Notes: a model not told the origin generated them from the letters alone. Counted from the first letter of the stretch, positions 25,715 to 35,191 are shown. The stretch: DNA of 64,000 bases from Bryobacteraceae bacterium (GCA_029975915.1 JARKOC010000228.1:28991-92990), one strand, 5' to 3'. Program-made: numbers and translations.

Positions 25715-27157
25715 TCAGACGGTGAAGCCGCCAGACCGTTCGAATGCCGCGGCCAGCCGGAACATGCCGGGCTCGTCGAAATGGCGTGTCAGAATCTGCA
25801 TGCCCACCGGCAGCCCGGCAGGCGTTCTGCCGCACGGCACGCTCATGCAGGGCACCCCCGCAAGGCTGCCTGTAATCGTATAAATATCAGAGAGATACAT
25901 CTCAAGCGGGTCAGCCAGTTTCTCGCCTAGCTTAAAAGCCGGGAAGGGCGAAACAGGCGTCACCAGCGCATCCACTTTCTCGAATGCCCTGGCGAAATCG
26001 GAAGCAACAAGCGCCCGGACCTTTTGCGCCTTCAGATAATAAGCGTCGTAGTAACCGGAACTCAGAACGTAGGTTCCGAGCATGATGCGCCGTTTCACCT
26101 CGGCGCCGAATCCCTCGCCGCGGGTGAACTGGTACATCTCCGACAGCGTTTCCGCCCTCTCGCTGCGCATCGTGTAGCGGACGCCGTCGTAGCGGGCCAG
26201 GTTGGCGCTGGCCTCGGCCGTGCAGATGATGTAATAGGCGGCGATGGCGTATTCGGTGTGCGGCATCGTGATGTCGACGATTTCGCATCCCTGGGTCTTG
26301 AGCGTCTCAACGCCCTTCATGATCTGGTCGCCGGTCTCGCTGTTCAGACCCTTGAAATACTCCGCCGGCAGGCCAATACGCATCCCGCGCACATCCTGCT
26401 TCATTGCTTCGGCATAATCGGGCACGGGTGCGAATGCGCTTGTTGCGTCTTGCGGATCGCGTCCGGCAATGGTCTGAAGCAAAGTCGCGGCATCCCCAAC
26501 GGTCCTAGCAAATGGCCCGATGTGATCCAAAGAAGAGGCGAACGCAACCAGCCCGTATCGCGACACCCGCCCGTAGGTCGGCGTGACCCCAACAACTCCG
26601 CAAAAACTGGCTGGCTGGCGGATCGATCCGCCCGTATCGGAACCTAGCGAGACCGTCGCCGTCCCCTGCGCGACAACCGCCGCCGAGCCGCCGCTCGAGC
26701 CGCCCGGTACGCGGTCCAATGCCACCGGGTTGCGTACCGGCCCGAAAGCCGAATTCTCGTTCGACGAGCCCATGGCGAACTCGTCGCAGTTCGTCTTTCC
26801 GATCACCAGTCCGCCGGCCGCTTCGAGCCGCTCGACGGCTGTGGCGTCATACGGAGGCGTCCAGTGTTCGAGCATCTTCGAGCCGCAGGTTGTCGTCACA
26901 CCTTTGGTCACGATCACATCCTTGACGGCGATGGGCACGCCCGCCAGTGCGCCTGGTTCCTCCCCCTTGGTGATACCGGCATCCACCCGCTGGGCTGATG
27001 CCATCGCGCGTTCCGGGCACAGCCTCAAATAGGCGTTCGTCTTCGGGTTTTCGGCTTCAGCGATCCGAAGCGCTTCGGCGCACACCTCTAACGCACTGAA
27101 TTGCCGCGACTTAATCCCGTCGCGGATACTTGCGATCGTTCGTTTGGTCAAATCCAT
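25715..27157 (-). CDS. gatA: Asp-tRNA(Asn)/Glu-tRNA(Gln) amidotransferase subunit A
   Basis: 480 residues, typical for GatA. The amidase triad region is clear: Lys in PIAVKDVIVTKG, PGGSSGGSAAVVAQG and SLGSDTGGSIRQPASFCG. The GatA-specific MEHW-like KMLEHWTPPYDATAVERL and C-terminal YTITGSLAGVPCMSVPCG are present. It releases ammonia from glutamine for the GatB step. gatC is 6 bp upstream; gatB is not in the window, so it must be elsewhere. Confidence 0.95.
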   Translation of the reverse strand: MDLTKRTIASIRDGIKSRQFSALEVCAEALRIAEAENPKTNAYLRLCPERAMASAQRVDAGITKGEEPGALAGVPIAVKDVIVTKGVTTTCGSKMLEHWTPPYDATAVERLEAAGGLVIGKTNCDEFAMGSSNENSAFGPVRNPVALDRVPGGSSGGSAAVVAQGTATVSLGSDTGGSIRQPASFCGVVGVTPTYGRVSRYGLVAFASSLDHIGPFARTVGDAATLLQTIAGRDPQDATSAFAPVPDYAEAMKQDVRGMRIGLPAEYFKGLNSETGDQIMKGVETLKTQGCEIVDITMPHTEYAIAAYYIICTAEASANLARYDGVRYTMRSERAETLSEMYQFTRGEGFGAEVKRRIMLGTYVLSSGYYDAYYLKAQKVRALVASDFARAFEKVDALVTPVSPFPAFKLGEKLADPLEMYLSDIYTITGSLAGVPCMSVPCGRTPAGLPVGMQILTRHFDEPGMFRLAAAFERSGGFTV

Positions 27158-27163
27158 GACGGC

Positions 27164-27463
27164 CTACCGGTCGATGATCTTCGGCACTTTGAACTGGCTG
27201 GCGCCTGAGAGCGGCGCGTTGGCCAGCGCCGTTTGGCTGTCGAACCCAGGACGCGGCTCATCTTCTCTGAGGGTGGCGGTCTCGCCGGCTTCATAGAGGA
27301 CTTGAGCCATCGGGACCACCGCCGAAGTATCTAATTCGTTCAGCTTGTCAATGTGCGTCAAGATCTCGTCCAGGTCATGCGCCATCCGGTGAATTTCCTC
27401 CGCTGTGAGGTTGAGATTGGCCAGCGCCGCCACGCTTCGCACTTCCTGCTCAGTGATTTTCAA
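27164..27463 (-). CDS. gatC: Asp/Glu-tRNA amidotransferase subunit C
   Basis: 99 residues, standard GatC: MKITEQEVRSVAALANLNLT, then HDLDEILTHIDKLNELDTS, VVPMAQVLYEAGETATLREDE and the C-terminal FKVPKIIDR. It wraps around GatA and stabilises the complex. Its start overlaps the preceding DciA-like gene by four bases, and it lies 6 bp ahead of gatA. Confidence 0.95.
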   Translation of the reverse strand: MKITEQEVRSVAALANLNLTAEEIHRMAHDLDEILTHIDKLNELDTSAVVPMAQVLYEAGETATLREDEPRPGFDSQTALANAPLSGASQFKVPKIIDR

Positions 27464-27807
27464 GCTTGCGCCTTCCTTCGCAACTGTCCGGCCAGAATCT
27501 GCGGCCGCTCTTCCCTCATAGGCGGACGTTTGGGCACCGCCAGGGTGAACCGGATATCCTGCGCCAGGTCGAGGCCCGTCAGCCGGAACAGGTTGGATAG
27601 GATCTGCCCCTTCAGGCCGGCCAGGTTCCTTTGCCAGAGTTCGTCTTCCACCTCTACGGTCACCGTGCCTTGGTGGAATGCCGTTACACGCGTGCGGACT
27701 GCCAGGCGCTTGCCAACGGCCGCCGGCCAGGCAGCGGCAACAAGCTCGCCGGGTCCGAGCGCCGACTTCGATTTAAGCCTTGCGATGAGGCGACCAACTC
27801 TCTCCAT
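27460..27807 (-). CDS. DUF721/DciA-like protein
   Basis: 115 residues. Core motif LVAAAWPAAVGKRLAVRTRVTAFHQGTVTVEVEDELWQRNLAGLKGQILSNL in part matches DUF721, whose members include DciA, the replicative-helicase loader/operator of most bacteria (W.. .vG..la.h..p......L.v.v.s..W...L). The C-terminus is basic. It overlaps gatC by four bases. A role at the DnaB helicase is inferred from family. Confidence 0.8.
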   Translation of the reverse strand: MERVGRLIARLKSKSALGPGELVAAAWPAAVGKRLAVRTRVTAFHQGTVTVEVEDELWQRNLAGLKGQILSNLFRLTGLDLAQDIRFTLAVPKRPPMREERPQILAGQLRRKAQA

Positions 27808-27889
27808 GACTGCCGCAACAACCCCGCTTAAGAAAACCCGATTCTAACATGCCGCCGCCTGGCTGCTCTCCATGTTACGCTCACCCTCA

Positions 27890-28453
27890 ATGCTCGTACT
27901 CGCGTCACAATCGCCCCGGCGCCGCGAGATCCTCGCCAATGCCGGCTTCCGGTTTTCGATCAGGCCCGCCGGGATCGAGGAGATTCCGCTGGAAGGCGAG
28001 GACCCGGCCGCCTATGTCCTCCGCCTGGCGCGAGAGAAGGCAGCAGCCGTGGAAGCGGCCCCTGAGGAGTTTGTCCTTGCCGCCGATACCACGGTCGCCT
28101 CCGCCGGGCACATTCTTGAAAAACCACACTCGGAACAGGACGCCGCCCGGATGCTGCGCTTGCTTAGCGGACGGATACACGAGGTCCACACTGGCGTTTG
28201 CCTGCGCCATGAAGGCCGGGAATGGTTCGGAGTCGAGACCACAAAGGTCAGTTTTGTCCAGTTGTCCGAGGCTGAGATCCTCGCATACGCTCAGTCGGGC
28301 GAACCGATGGATAAAGCGGGCGGCTACGCCATCCAGGGGTTGGCGTCGAAGTTCATCAACCGCATCGAGGGCTGCTACTTCAATGTTGTCGGACTGCCCA
28401 TCTCGCTCGTCTACCGGCTGATGAAACTCGCCGGTTACCCACCGGAGGGTTGA
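27890..28453 (+). CDS. maf: Maf family nucleotide pyrophosphatase
   Basis: 187 residues from ATG 27890 (an ATG at 27872 is also in frame). Starts MLVLASQSPRRREILANAGF (the S-x-R-R-x-x-L Maf motif), with LAADTTVASAGHILEKP, the SGRIHEVHTGV block, and GGYAIQGLASKFINRIEGCYFNVVGLP in part. It hydrolyses non-canonical or certain canonical nucleoside triphosphates (dTTP/UTP-type by the usual motif set). Diverges from the DciA-like gene with an 82-bp spacer. Confidence 0.94.
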   Translation: MLVLASQSPRRREILANAGFRFSIRPAGIEEIPLEGEDPAAYVLRLAREKAAAVEAAPEEFVLAADTTVASAGHILEKPHSEQDAARMLRLLSGRIHEVHTGVCLRHEGREWFGVETTKVSFVQLSEAEILAYAQSGEPMDKAGGYAIQGLASKFINRIEGCYFNVVGLPISLVYRLMKLAGYPPEG

Positions 28454-28562
28454 CCGGACATTGCCGGACGCGCGGTGTGATCGACCTGCCTGCGGTGGCC
28501 CGGCCGTCTGCAATAACCACTCACGGCCTCATTGCGCGCCGGGTCTCAAGCACCGCCTTCGA

Positions 28563-28591
28563 TTGACATCTCACAGGCATTGCGGTACGTT
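28563..28591 (+). promoter_or_regulatory. Possible sigma-70 promoter of the Gfo/Idh/MocA gene
   Basis: TTGACA (28563-28568) and TACGTT (28586-28591) are spaced by 17 bp, 61 bp before the start codon. The -35 is perfect, the -10 is weak. Nothing else is seen in the 198-bp spacer. Confidence 0.4.
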
Positions 28592-28651
28592 GCGGCTGTC
28601 GTGATTCGCGGCGGTTTTCAGGCCGCTAGTACTCACATCCGGGAGGTTTCA

Positions 28652-29986
28652 ATGCCCAACATCAGCCGTAGGGACTTGGCGCGCGGAGCGGGGTTCGCCG
28701 CTTTCAGTTACTCACGCATTCTGGGCGCGAACGACCGCGTCCGTATGGGCTACATCGGAGTCGGCAATCGCGGAGCGCAGGTTCATGACGCCTTCCTCGA
28801 ATTCGGTGATGCCGAAACCACAGCCCTCTGTGATCTGCGCGAGGATTACATGGATTTCGCAGCGAAGAGGTCGCGCGGTAATCCGAAACAGTACGCCGAC
28901 TACCGCTCGCTGATCGAGGACAACAACATCGACGCTGTTGTGATTGCGACCCCTGACCACTGGCACGCACTGATGATGATCGACGCATGCAACGCCGGCA
29001 AGGACGTCTATGTCGAAAAACCGCTCTCGCTCACTGTCTTTGAAGGCCGCAAGATGGTCGAGGCCGCGGAGCGGACCAAACGTGTGGTGCAGGTCGGCAC
29101 ACAGCGCCGGTCGTCGAAGATGATCGCCGAGGCGGTTGATTATGTGCGCTCCGGAGCGCTTGGGCAAGTTACCGTAGCCCGGTGTTACGACATTCAGAAC
29201 GAGTGGCCCAACGGCATCGGCAACTTCCCCGACGAGGCGCCGCCCACCGAAGAACAGTGGGAGCGCTGGCTCGGGCCGGCGCCGAAGATCCCATATAACC
29301 GCAACCGCGCCTATTACAAGTTCCGTTGGTTCTACAACTACTCAGGCGGCCAGTTGACCAACTTCGGCGTCCACCTCGTCGACACCCTGCGCCGGTGCCT
29401 GCAACTTGAGTCTCCGAAGAAAGTTACGGCCATTGGCGGCCATTGGGCCATCAAGGATAATCGGGAGATCCCTGATACGCTTGAAGTTCTCTGGGAGTAT
29501 GACGGCCCGACGTTGATCACCTTCACTCAGATCAACGCCAACGCCGCGCCTGGCAATTTGCAGGGCTCCGAAATGGAACTTCGCGGCACCAAGGGGACCT
29601 TGTACATCCACGAGTACAAGTGGGAGGTCGTGCCGGAGCGTGTCACCGATCAGTTCAAGCCGGCGAACACCCCGCTGGACAGAACTTTGGGGCGCGCTTA
29701 TTCGTCCACCAAGAAGCCGGCCATCGAGGGCAAGGGCGGCAAAGGTAACGCCTACGCCGATATCGAACACGCCCGCAACTTCCTCGACTGCGTGAAGAGC
29801 CGGGCCAAATGCAACGCGGATATCCTCACCGGCCACATCTCCACTTCCGCCACGCTGATCGCCAACATCGCTCACAAAACGGAGAGCATGTTGAAGTGGG
29901 ACGCCAAAGCCGAGCGGTTCACCAACAACCAGGCGGCCAACAGGCTGTTGCACTACCAGTACCGGGCGCCGTACAAGCTCGCCTAG
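28652..29986 (+). CDS. Gfo/Idh/MocA family oxidoreductase with Tat signal
   Basis: 444 residues; ATG 28652 has GGGAGG eight bases ahead. SRRDLARGAGFAAFS is a Tat-type signal. The Rossmann part has GYIGVGNRGAQVHDAFL, ALCDLRED and VVIATPDHWHALMMIDACNAGKDVYVEKP in parts, with the EKP catalytic Lys. The C-terminal domain has GGQLTNFGVHLVDTLRR (His), NLQGSEMELRGTKGTLYIHEY. Exported members of this family act on glycosides by NAD(P)-dependent oxidation; the exact sugar is unknown. It precedes the putative six-hairpin glycosidase by 61 bp. Confidence 0.9.
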   Translation: MPNISRRDLARGAGFAAFSYSRILGANDRVRMGYIGVGNRGAQVHDAFLEFGDAETTALCDLREDYMDFAAKRSRGNPKQYADYRSLIEDNNIDAVVIATPDHWHALMMIDACNAGKDVYVEKPLSLTVFEGRKMVEAAERTKRVVQVGTQRRSSKMIAEAVDYVRSGALGQVTVARCYDIQNEWPNGIGNFPDEAPPTEEQWERWLGPAPKIPYNRNRAYYKFRWFYNYSGGQLTNFGVHLVDTLRRCLQLESPKKVTAIGGHWAIKDNREIPDTLEVLWEYDGPTLITFTQINANAAPGNLQGSEMELRGTKGTLYIHEYKWEVVPERVTDQFKPANTPLDRTLGRAYSSTKKPAIEGKGGKGNAYADIEHARNFLDCVKSRAKCNADILTGHISTSATLIANIAHKTESMLKWDAKAERFTNNQAANRLLHYQYRAPYKLA

Positions 29987-30047
29987 CCGCTGGAAGCAGC
30001 AACGCCAGGCAGATTGAGCCAGGATCGAAGTTGCTATCCTTGCCCAC

Positions 30048-31850
30048 ATGACCCGCCGCATCGGACTCATTCTTCTCACGTGCGCCCTCTGCTTTGGTCA
30101 GCGGTTCGAAGGGCGCCACTATCGAGGGGCGGGCGATGTTGAGTACATCCAACTACTGGATCAAGCCGCCCGGATGATGGTCCCGGACCCGGAATTTCAG
30201 AACCTCTCCATGCTTTACACGCCAAAGTGGAACGGGCTCGTCGAGGGGCCCACCTGGGGCGCATGGTGGATCCAGAACAGCTACGGCGCCACGTATGCCG
30301 CTCTGCCGCTACTGGCCGAACCGTTCGTGACGTTTCTCCAGAACTCTCAGGATTTGTGGTTCGACCAGATGGGCGACGGCAAACGCGAGGGGTGCCCAGG
30401 CACACCCAAGTTGAACTGGGTGGCGCCAGACGGCGCGCTCTGCGACGCCGCCATGCCGGGATGCACCATTTACCGCCAGGGCGACGGCAAACGCGACATC
30501 CACGACTGGGGCATGGAGTTCACCGCAGCCGGCCTGCTCATGCAGGCCGAAGCGTTGCTGATCAGCCGCAATCAGAGTGACCTCGCCCGGCTGCTTCCGC
30601 TACTCGAACGTGCCGCCAACTTCATCGAAACCCGGCGCGATCCGGCCAACAACCTGTTCCTGGCCGGTCCGGCAGGCAACCTGCTGGCGCCGAGCTATGC
30701 TGGCTACAAACAGCCAGACGGGACTTATGGCAAAGCCTATCTCACCGGTCTGTCCATCACCTACATCGCCGCGCTCGACCGCCTCATCGAAGTGGAAAAG
30801 CTGGCCGGCAACTCGGCGAAGGCCACTCACTATGCCGGCTGGCGAAGCCTCGCGAAACAGGGGTTGAAATTGTTGACCACCGGCGAGGGATATTTCATCC
30901 GGTCGCTGGACCCCGACGGAACGCGCCATGGGGTCTATGGAGCCTCGAAACACGGTTATCTGGAGACGTCGCCAAATCACGACGCTATCGCGTTCCGCGT
31001 CGTGGACGATATCCAATCGGCGAAGATCTACGAGAAGATCGCCTCCATCCCTCAACTCCGGCCGCATCACCTGATACTGCCCAATTACCCCTCCTACGAC
31101 GATATGTACGAAGCGCCGGCCGGCCTGTGGCGCTTCGGCCACTGGGTGAATGGCGGCCACTGGTCGACGTGCGAAGGGCGGATGTTGTTGGCTTATTACA
31201 GGCTGGGCAAGTACGCCGACGCGCGCGAGTCCATGCGGCGGATTCTCGGTTTTGCCGAACGATTCCGGATGGATAACCCGCTGACGGAATTCGGGTCGGC
31301 GGTATACCAGCCCAAAGAGCCCATCAACATCACTTACGACGCGTTCGCTATCCCGGCGGCGTTGCGCCGGGGCCTGTTCGAGTACATTTACTCGGCGGAC
31401 CGGCTCACCCTTATTCCACACATCCCGTCCTCCATAACGGAACTGCACCAGATGGACCCTGTCCGCTTTGGGAACAAACGCCTGTACCTGGTGGTTTTCG
31501 GCAGTGGCCCAGTGAGCGGCGTCACGGTGAACGGCCGCCGGCATAAGGACTACACCGCGGAGACGGTCGGCTTGGCGTATGACAAACTGCCGGACGACGC
31601 GGTCATTGTGATCGCGCGAGGTACAGCCAAGGCAGGAAAAGTGCACTTTGAGATCCAGCCTCCCGAGGATTACGGGACCGCCCACCGGAGACTGGTCTCC
31701 GATGCCCAACGCGCCTGGGAGATGCGAGCCGAATGGAAGGCGGATGACAGGCTCAAAGCCCTGCCGCCCGAGGTCGAATCAGCCGCGGAGCGGTCTTACG
31801 CCGAAACGGTTCACCGCCTCCGGGAAGGACTCGAAAAGTACGTTCATTAG
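30048..31850 (+). CDS. Exported six-hairpin (alpha/alpha)6-barrel glycosidase-like protein
   Basis: 600 residues with signal peptide MTRRIGLILLTCALCFGQ. The sequence has paired helices and aromatic-rich loops typical of six-hairpin glycosidases: GLVEGPTWGAWWIQNSYGATYAALPLL, HDWGMEFTAAGLLMQAEALL, YETSPNHDAIAFRVV-like LETSPNHDAIAFRVVDD, GHWVNGGHWSTCEGRMLLAYYRLG, then a small beta domain (LYLVVFGSGPVSGVTVNGRRH) as in GH65/GH94-like enzymes. No known GH family was matched with certainty. Candidate acids are in the CEGRM and WGMEF blocks. Placed after a Tat-exported oxidoreductase, which suggests joint glycoside breakdown. Confidence 0.6.
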   Translation: MTRRIGLILLTCALCFGQRFEGRHYRGAGDVEYIQLLDQAARMMVPDPEFQNLSMLYTPKWNGLVEGPTWGAWWIQNSYGATYAALPLLAEPFVTFLQNSQDLWFDQMGDGKREGCPGTPKLNWVAPDGALCDAAMPGCTIYRQGDGKRDIHDWGMEFTAAGLLMQAEALLISRNQSDLARLLPLLERAANFIETRRDPANNLFLAGPAGNLLAPSYAGYKQPDGTYGKAYLTGLSITYIAALDRLIEVEKLAGNSAKATHYAGWRSLAKQGLKLLTTGEGYFIRSLDPDGTRHGVYGASKHGYLETSPNHDAIAFRVVDDIQSAKIYEKIASIPQLRPHHLILPNYPSYDDMYEAPAGLWRFGHWVNGGHWSTCEGRMLLAYYRLGKYADARESMRRILGFAERFRMDNPLTEFGSAVYQPKEPINITYDAFAIPAALRRGLFEYIYSADRLTLIPHIPSSITELHQMDPVRFGNKRLYLVVFGSGPVSGVTVNGRRHKDYTAETVGLAYDKLPDDAVIVIARGTAKAGKVHFEIQPPEDYGTAHRRLVSDAQRAWEMRAEWKADDRLKALPPEVESAAERSYAETVHRLREGLEKYVH

Positions 31851-31938
31851 AAGTTCTGGCCGCGGCCGGAAACGCGGGCGGTGGCCAGTTTCAGCTCCGG
31901 AAACAGGCCGCCGCGCAAATCTTGCTCTACGAGCGTTC

Positions 31939-32394
31939 TTACCGCCAACCGGCGCGGCCTCGGAGATAGTTCAACTCCTGCAGCCGACGGGCGATCAACT
32001 GCCGGTCGCGCGGATGCAACTGATCGGCGCGGGCCAGATCCGCCATGTTGTCCATGGCGTTGTCCAGGCTGGCGTGGTCAAACCGTCCGCGCCGCGCGTT
32101 GCGGTCGAAATCCTCCAGTTCACGCAGTGCCCGCCGGAAATGGTTGGCTTCGTGGTTATCGACGCGCGACCTCCGGAACACTACCTCCAGATCGCGCATC
32201 GCGGCCGTCACCGGATTACCGCTCCGGTATTGCGGCCCGAAGTTGCCGTAGGTCCGGTCACGATCGTATCCATACCGTTCGTCGTAACCATATCCGTAGC
32301 CCTGGTAGCGCTGATTCCCTCGGCGGTCGTCGGCCGCAGCGGGAATCGCGATTGCCGCCATCAACGTCGCGGCCAGGAAGAATTGTCTGCGCAT
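31939..32394 (-). CDS. Small exported Tyr/Gly/Arg-rich protein
   Basis: 151 residues from ATG 32394; signal peptide MRRQFFLAATLMAAIAIPAAA. The N-terminal third of the mature protein is low-complexity (YQGYGYGYDERYGYDRDRTYG). The rest is helical and charged (MRDLEVVFRRSRVDNHEANHFRRALRELEDFDR). No family recognised. Convergent with the glycosidase-like gene. Confidence 0.7.
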   Translation of the reverse strand: MRRQFFLAATLMAAIAIPAAADDRRGNQRYQGYGYGYDERYGYDRDRTYGNFGPQYRSGNPVTAAMRDLEVVFRRSRVDNHEANHFRRALRELEDFDRNARRGRFDHASLDNAMDNMADLARADQLHPRDRQLIARRLQELNYLRGRAGWR

Positions 32395-32621
32395 TGCCGT
32401 TACCTCCTGCCCGTTAGAGCCCACGGGATTGCTCTTGGTTACTGGCCTATTTCAGCCATGGCCACGGTGGATTTCAGCCACCGCAACGGTTGCGAACCGA
32501 TTCCTTGAATCGTGGCCGGTCCGCTGGCCACCTCAAGACGGCGGGTCCGGCTTCTACCGGTCTGAGAGGCGCCCGGAACCGCGTGGGCCAACAGCCAGAA
32601 TCTCGAAATACATGACCGCGT

Positions 32622-32659
32622 CCTATACGCTGTCCGGCTCCAGTCAGAGAGAGTGTATA
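32622..32659. promoter_or_regulatory. Imperfect inverted repeat upstream of the DUF362 gene
   Basis: CTATACGCT (32622-32630) and AGTGTATAG (32651-32659) are inverted copies with one mismatch, 20 bp apart, about 42 bp before the start at 32702. TATAGT at 32655-32660 could serve as a -10 box. The rest of the 307-bp interval 32395-32701 shows no gene. Confidence 0.3.
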
Positions 32660-32701
32660 GTCATTGGCAGAAGATAGCGACAACCCCAAAAGGAGCATGA
32701 C

Positions 32702-33799
32702 ATGCAATTCGACCGCAGGCTGTGGCTGAAAGGACTGCTGGCCGCCGCGCCGGTGGCAATGGCTCAATCCACCGGCAAACAACTGGGCATCCCTGGACCA
32801 TTCCCCGGAAAAGTCGTTGCAGTGAACCACCCGGGCAGCGCCGTCTCCGGCCGCCACCAGGCCGAACCGGTGCGCGAAATGGTTGCGCGCGGGATGAAGG
32901 AACTCACCGGCGCCACAGATGCCACCGAAGCCTGGCGCTACTTCTTCGAGCCGGGCGACGTGGTGGGCATCAAGGTCAACCCGGTGGGACAACCATACCT
33001 GATCTCATCCCCATTCGTGATGCAGGCCATCATCGCCGGGCTGGAATCGGCTGGGGTCAAACGAAACGACATCTTTGCTTATGACCGTTACTACACCGAG
33101 TTCGTCAGCGGCGGCTTTGCCAAGTGGCTGCCCGACGGGGTGCGCTGGGAAGCGGCCACGCAGCGCGCCGTTGATGGCCTCCAACTCGACATGGACGGTT
33201 ACGACCGCGACGTCTACATGGAGATGGCCTTGCTCGCCGCCAAAGCCGATCCCACGAATCCGCATCACCGGCGATCCTATGTGGCCAAGTTCCTCTCGCA
33301 GAAGGTGAACAAAGTGGTCACCCTCGGAGTCGTGAAACACCACCAATCCGCCGGCGCCACTATCGCCCTGAAGAACCTCTCGCACGGCTTTGTGAACAAT
33401 GTCGCCCGCAGCCACGTTAGCTCCACCAACAACGCCTGCGGCATGTTCATCCCGACTGTCGTCGACATGCCTGTTTTCCGCAAGAAGATTGTCCTGCATG
33501 TCATCGACGGCGTCATGGCCGCTTACCACGGCGGGCCTGGCCGGAAGGTGGGCAAGTACCTGTGGGAACACAAGACCATGTACTTCGGCACCGATCCCGT
33601 GGCCCTGGATACCATTGGCGTCTCGGTGATTGACACGAAGCGTGGCCAGATGGGCATGGAGCCGCTGGTTCACGCCAAGCCCGATCAAGATAGCCTCTTC
33701 GCCAGAATGCAGCCCGAGTTCATCGAGATCTCCGGATTGCTCGGCCTTGGCGTCAGCGACGAATCGAAGATCGACCTGCGAAAAATCGCCCTGGCCTGA
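32702..33799 (+). CDS. DUF362 family protein with Tat-like signal
   Basis: 365 residues. MQFDRRLWLKGLLAAAPVAMA carries a twin-Arg signal. DUF362 features: VVGIKVNPVGQPYLISSPFVMQAIIAGLESAGV, HHQSAGATIALKNLSHG, VLHVIDGVMAAYHGGPG and GTDPVALDTIGVSVID. The family often carries Fe-S clusters, but no CxxC pattern is visible here. AGGAG precedes the ATG. Function unknown; it stands before a Tat-exported GH109-like protein by 88 bp. Confidence 0.8.
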   Translation: MQFDRRLWLKGLLAAAPVAMAQSTGKQLGIPGPFPGKVVAVNHPGSAVSGRHQAEPVREMVARGMKELTGATDATEAWRYFFEPGDVVGIKVNPVGQPYLISSPFVMQAIIAGLESAGVKRNDIFAYDRYYTEFVSGGFAKWLPDGVRWEAATQRAVDGLQLDMDGYDRDVYMEMALLAAKADPTNPHHRRSYVAKFLSQKVNKVVTLGVVKHHQSAGATIALKNLSHGFVNNVARSHVSSTNNACGMFIPTVVDMPVFRKKIVLHVIDGVMAAYHGGPGRKVGKYLWEHKTMYFGTDPVALDTIGVSVIDTKRGQMGMEPLVHAKPDQDSLFARMQPEFIEISGLLGLGVSDESKIDLRKIALA

Positions 33800-33887
33800 T
33801 CCTCGATTCAGCGGGCGGGAGTCCCTGCCTGGAAGCGAGTGTGAGCCCTATTGCGCCGCGATCCGCGCTGGCGGTAGAGTGGCGCGC

Positions 33888-35138
33888 ATGAACCGTCGCG
33901 AGTTTATGTCGACAAGTGCCGCGGCCGCGCTCGCGGCTCAGGCGCCCGCTTTGCGGATGGGCGTTATCGGGACCGGCAACCGGGGCACGGGACTCCTCCG
34001 GGTTCTGGCGCGAATGGACGGGGTCGAGATCAAGGCCCTCTGCGACCCCAACCCTGCCGCACTCGACCGCGCTGCCACCACCGCCGCCGGCCACAATCCT
34101 GAGCTGTTCGGCGGAAGCGATGACGCCTACAAACGTCTCATCGCACGTGGGGGCATCGACGCCGTTGTGATCGCCGCGCCTTGGGCCTGGCATGCCACCA
34201 TGTCGATCGAGGCGATGAAGGTGGGCATGGCCGTGGCATGTGAAGTGCCCATCGCCCAGACGGTCGAGGAGTGCTGGCAATTGGTCGACACGCACCAGAA
34301 GACTGGAGTCCCTTGCATGATGCTGGAGAACTGGAGCTTCCGCCGCGACAATCTGGCCGTGCTGAACATGATCCGCGCCGGTCTGCTCGGAGAGATGGTC
34401 CATTGCCATTGCGCCCATTCGCACGACTGCATCGACCACTGGTTCTTCGACAAACAGGGCAACGACCGCTGGCCCGCCCGCTACCTGGCCGAGCGTGACT
34501 GTGACCAGTACCCAACTCACTCCCTTGGCCCCGTCCTCAGCTGGCTTGACATCAACTGCGGCGACTCGTTCGCCACCATCTCGTCCACATCCACAACACA
34601 GCGCGGCATCAACGCCTATTTCGCCCGGCAGTTCGGCCCCGAGCACCCGAACGCCAAGCGCCGCTTCGCACAAGGCGACATCGTCACCAGCGTCATCATG
34701 ACCCAGCGCGGACGCACTGTCGTGGTCAACTACGACATGCAACTGCCCCGCCCTTACGACAATCGATGGATGGCGCAAGGCACGCTCGGCCTTTACGATG
34801 AGGACAAACAGTCGGTCTATCTCACCGGACGCAGCCCGAAGTACCACGAATGGGAACCGTTCGCGCCGTACCAGTCCCAGTACGACCACAAGTGGTGGAC
34901 CGACATGACGGCTGGCGGCAATGCCAGCCACGGCGGGACCGATGGCCTCGAATTATCCAAGTTCGTCGAAGCCGTGCGGAGCAAAACGCCCTTGCCACTC
35001 GACATCTACGACAGCGTGACCATGAGCGCCGTGATCGAACTCTCAGCCAACTCCATCAAGGAGGGCGGTTCCCCAGTCGAGTTCCCGGACTTCACCCGTG
35101 GCGCATGGAAGACCCGGAAACCGTACTTCGCGCTGTGA
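33888..35138 (+). CDS. GH109-like Gfo/Idh/MocA protein, Tat-exported
   Basis: 416 residues; MNRREFMSTSAAAALAAQAP is a Tat signal. NAD-binding GVIGTGNRGTGLLRVLARM, ALCDPNPAALDRA, WAWHATMSIEAMKVGMAVACEVP and the GH109 block LENWSFRRDNLAVLNMIRAGLLGEM with HCHCAHSHD follow, then DQYPTHSLGPVLSWLDIN and GGTDGLELSKFVEAVRSKTPLPLD. GH109 enzymes remove alpha-N-acetylgalactosamine by an NAD-dependent mechanism. The usual EKP is replaced by EVP in the VACEVP block. Substrate inferred from family only. Confidence 0.85.
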   Translation: MNRREFMSTSAAAALAAQAPALRMGVIGTGNRGTGLLRVLARMDGVEIKALCDPNPAALDRAATTAAGHNPELFGGSDDAYKRLIARGGIDAVVIAAPWAWHATMSIEAMKVGMAVACEVPIAQTVEECWQLVDTHQKTGVPCMMLENWSFRRDNLAVLNMIRAGLLGEMVHCHCAHSHDCIDHWFFDKQGNDRWPARYLAERDCDQYPTHSLGPVLSWLDINCGDSFATISSTSTTQRGINAYFARQFGPEHPNAKRRFAQGDIVTSVIMTQRGRTVVVNYDMQLPRPYDNRWMAQGTLGLYDEDKQSVYLTGRSPKYHEWEPFAPYQSQYDHKWWTDMTAGGNASHGGTDGLELSKFVEAVRSKTPLPLDIYDSVTMSAVIELSANSIKEGGSPVEFPDFTRGAWKTRKPYFAL

Positions 35139-35191
35139 AGCCTCACCGGTCGGAGTGGCTAGGTCACCGCCCCGCGTTTCAGGTCGCGCAC

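Noticed and set aside
32429..32677. 82-codon plus-strand open frame
   Set aside because: No ribosome site, no similarity; it crosses the inverted repeat and the promoter region of the DUF362 gene.
33753..34931. 392-codon minus-strand open frame
   Set aside because: Antisense to the GH109-like gene with the same GC-driven bias; nothing recognisable.
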